Shown here one piece after another: positions 6,951 through 8,518 of a stretch of DNA of 8,518 nucleotides (its first letter is position 1; every line of letters starts with the position of its first letter). Location: the NCBI GenBank assembly GCA_014384505.1, contig JACNFT010000066.1, positions 21,940 to 30,457 of the forward strand, given 5' to 3'. The DNA is from Cryomorphaceae bacterium. GTDB lineage: Bacteria; Bacteroidota; Bacteroidia; Flavobacteriales; BACL11. Below the pieces are notes generated by a model, which did no database searches, was not told where the DNA came from, and was given only the letters and a program-made list of their open reading frames with translations. Made by a program: the position numbers and the translations under genes.

Positions 6951-6966
6951 ATAAAAATATTTTTAT
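6951..6966. repeat. 16-base perfect AT palindrome abutting a start codon
   Basis: ATAAAAATATTTTTAT is its own reverse complement and ends immediately before the ATG at 6967. Just upstream, TTTATTTG occurs twice in tandem (6932-6939 and 6940-6947). The first copy's TTTG is 18 bases from TATTTTTA (6958-6965), so the palindrome may simply contain a weak -7 promoter box. It lies in the 83-base divergent gap between the amidohydrolase operon and the membrane-protein gene, which holds nothing else I can identify with confidence. In DNA this AT-rich, such a palindrome can arise by chance. Confidence 0.5.
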
Positions 6967-7335
6967 ATGACTGCACAAAAAATGAACTTAATTAACGCAT
7001 TAACGTTAGTAATTGTAGGATTATGGGGTTTTATAGATGTTAATACACCATCGCTAGAAACAGGCATTTCATGGACCGCATTAATACCTGTTTTCTTTGG
7101 AGCTATTTTTCTATTATGTCAAAAGGGGATAAAAAATGATAGCAAAATTATTGCTCACATTGCCGTTGTATTAACACTATTAATTTTAATTGCCCTTGTA
7201 GGCAAAAGACTTCCTATATCAATTGAAAATGGTGGTATTGGATTATTTCGTGTTGCACTCATGAGTCTAACATCTCTATTAGCATTTATTATATTTATTA
7301 GAAGTTTTATAGAAAACAGAAAGAAAGCGTCATAG
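6967..7335 (+). CDS. Small four-helix inner-membrane protein of unknown function
   Basis: I do not recognise a functional family. The 122-aa product has four hydrophobic segments at about residues 7-24, 36-51, 61-79 and 92-111. Polar stretches lie between them: a short CQKGIKNDSK link (51-60), GKRLPISIENGG (79-90), and a basic end FIENRKKAS (114-122). There is no signal peptide, and the positive residues in the 2-3 link and at the C-terminus suggest both termini face the cytoplasm. Similar small integral membrane proteins occur in Bacteroidota as uncharacterised genes. The ATG at 6967 follows directly on an AT-only 16-base palindrome; an alternative start at Met6 (6982, MNLINALTLV) would begin just before the first helix and leave room for a short leader. 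It diverges from the amidohydrolase operon and lies 29 bases before hflX on the same strand, so it may be co-transcribed with hflX. Confidence 0.72.
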   Translation: MTAQKMNLINALTLVIVGLWGFIDVNTPSLETGISWTALIPVFFGAIFLLCQKGIKNDSKIIAHIAVVLTLLILIALVGKRLPISIENGGIGLFRVALMSLTSLLAFIIFIRSFIENRKKAS

Positions 7336-7364
7336 TTATTCAATCACTTACTTTATATATTTAA

Positions 7365-8518
7365 ATGGAAAAAGCGGTTTTAATTGGTTTAATTACTCCT
7401 GATGTATCGAAAGAGCAAGCGTACGAATATTTGGATGAGCTTGCTTTCTTAACTGATACTGCAGGAGCAAAACCGGTTAGAAATTTTACGCAAAAATTAC
7501 CTCACCCAGATAACAAAACATTTTTAGGTAAAGGGAAAATTGAAGAGGTGCGACTTTATGCAGAAGAAAATGAAATAAAATTAATTATTTTTGATGATGA
7601 TTTAAGTCCTTCACAGATAAGAAACATTGAGAAAATTTTTGGAGAGGAGACAAAAGTACTAGATAGAAGTAATCTGATATTAGATATTTTTGCTAGCCGT
7701 GCGCAAACCGCACAAGCCCGCACACAAGTTGAGTTGGCACAATACCAATATTTATTACCAAGACTTACAAGAATGTGGACTCACCTTGAACGACAAAAAG
7801 GGGGGATTGGAATGAGAGGACCAGGGGAAACTCAAATTGAAACCGATAGAAGGATTATTAAAGATAAAATTGCACTATTAAAAAAGAAGTTAGAGAAAAT
7901 TGATAAGCAAAGTTTTACCCGTAGGAAAGGTAGGCAAGATATGATAAGAGTAGCCTTAGTTGGGTATACAAACACAGGGAAATCAACCTTAATGAATACT
8001 TTAGCTAAGTCAGATATTTTTGCAGAAAACAAATTATTTGCTACCTTGGATACTACTGTACGAAAGGTAGTAATTGCTAATTTACCTTTTTTACTAACCG
8101 ATACGGTTGGGTTTATTCGCAAGCTTCCTCATCAGTTGGTGGAAAGTTTTAAGTCAACTTTAGATGAAGTGCGTGAGTCGGACTTATTAATACATGTAGT
8201 AGATATTTCAAATCCTAAATTTGAAGAACAAATAGAAATAGTTAACAAAACCATTATTGAACTTGGGGTAACGGATAAACCCATGTTGATTGTATTCAAT
8301 AAAATTGATGCTTATACTTTCACACCAAAAGAGGAAGATGATTTAACCCCAATACTTCCTGAAAATATTTCATTGGAAGAGTTGAAAAAAACTTGGATGG
8401 CAAAGTTAGATGATGAAAGTATATTTATTTCAGCCTTAAATAAAACTCATTTTGATGAGTTAAAGGATGTGCTTTATGCTAAAATTAAGCAATTACATGA
8501 AGTGAGGTATCCTTACAA
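7365..8518 (+). CDS. hflX: Ribosome-associated GTPase HflX (3' end outside window)
   Basis: 384 codons are present and the gene runs off the window at RYPY, probably within a few tens of residues of its end. HflX binds the 50S subunit and splits or rescues stalled 70S ribosomes, notably under heat stress, using GTP. The N-terminal HflX domain (about 1-110) contains KTFLGKGKIEEV (51-62) and IFDDDLSPSQIRNIE (75-89). The linker helices carry ARTQVELAQYQYLLPRLTRMW (118-138), then the glycine-rich RGPGETQIETDRR (151-163) and a coiled-coil-prone KDKIALLKKKLEKI (166-179). The G domain shows G1 GYTNTGKST (200-208), switch I FATLDTT (225-231), G3 DTVGFIRKLPHQLV (246-259), G4 NKID (312-315) and G5 ISA (355-357). 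The G4-G5 segment is extended and acidic (about 316-352). The ATG at 7365 fits the usual family N-terminus. I see no sign of hfq or other genes of the E. coli hflX operon nearby. Confidence 0.96.
   Translation, partial: MEKAVLIGLITPDVSKEQAYEYLDELAFLTDTAGAKPVRNFTQKLPHPDNKTFLGKGKIEEVRLYAEENEIKLIIFDDDLSPSQIRNIEKIFGEETKVLDRSNLILDIFASRAQTAQARTQVELAQYQYLLPRLTRMWTHLERQKGGIGMRGPGETQIETDRRIIKDKIALLKKKLEKIDKQSFTRRKGRQDMIRVALVGYTNTGKSTLMNTLAKSDIFAENKLFATLDTTVRKVVIANLPFLLTDTVGFIRKLPHQLVESFKSTLDEVRESDLLIHVVDISNPKFEEQIEIVNKTIIELGVTDKPMLIVFNKIDAYTFTPKEEDDLTPILPENISLEELKKTWMAKLDDESIFISALNKTHFDELKDVLYAKIKQLHEVRYPY

Noticed and set aside
6896..6951. TTGACA (6951-6946, minus) and TATAAT (6901-6896, minus) as a classical -35/-10 promoter for the amidohydrolase operon
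   Set aside because: The boxes are 44 bases apart, far from the roughly 17 needed, and the host looks like a Bacteroidota member that uses TAnnTTTG-type promoters.
7832..8122. 96-codon open frame antisense to the G domain of hflX
   Set aside because: It is opposite the P-loop and switch regions of a clearly conserved gene and has no upstream signal or recognisable domain.
1..8518. Search for mobile elements, CRISPR arrays, tRNA/rRNA genes, toxin-antitoxin or phage-defence genes
   Set aside because: I saw no transposase, integrase or terminal repeats, no spaced direct-repeat array, no tRNA-like cloverleaf, and no defence-type gene; the gaps between genes are too short to hold most of these.

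Overview
The window looks like ordinary chromosome from a low-GC member of the Bacteroidota, probably close to the Flavobacteriales. The evidence is the AT-rich composition, the absence of clear Shine-Dalgarno sequences before the genes, one good Bacteroidota-type promoter (TTTG, 21-base spacer, TATCTTTG) upstream of plsC, signal peptides ending in VQA-Q and SG-Q, and gene families whose lineage-typical features (for example the long G4-G5 insert of HflX) I recognise. Coding density is very high. No gap exceeds 83 bases, so there is no long gene-free stretch.

Layout from left to right. (1) Bases 1-134: the C-terminal end of an S66 LD-carboxypeptidase (+), a peptidoglycan recycling enzyme. (2) Bases 163-1192: a two-gene minus-strand operon, plsC then gatC, overlapping by 11 bases and ending in a likely intrinsic terminator at 133-158. 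(3) Bases 1243-2636: divergent from plsC, a plus-strand pair, trpS (tryptophanyl-tRNA synthetase) and a YhbP/UPF0306 flavin-fold protein, 2 bases apart. (4) Bases 2638-6883: a minus-strand pair of exported amidohydrolase-superfamily proteins, 995 aa and 422 aa, whose reading frames overlap; it meets the yhbP gene tail to tail with a single base between the stop codons. (5) Bases 6967-7335: a small four-helix membrane protein of unknown function (+). (6) Bases 7365-8518: hflX, the ribosome-associated GTPase, cut by the window end a short way before its expected C-terminus.

Most of this is housekeeping: lipid synthesis, tRNA charging, wall recycling and ribosome rescue. The least explained part is the exported amidohydrolase pair. 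It encodes three related amidohydrolase modules, but only one (C-terminal half of the large protein) keeps the full set of metal ligands. The other two have lost the HxH motif and the catalytic Asp, suggesting one working enzyme accompanied by two pseudoenzyme modules. I see no mobile element, CRISPR array, RNA gene or defence system.
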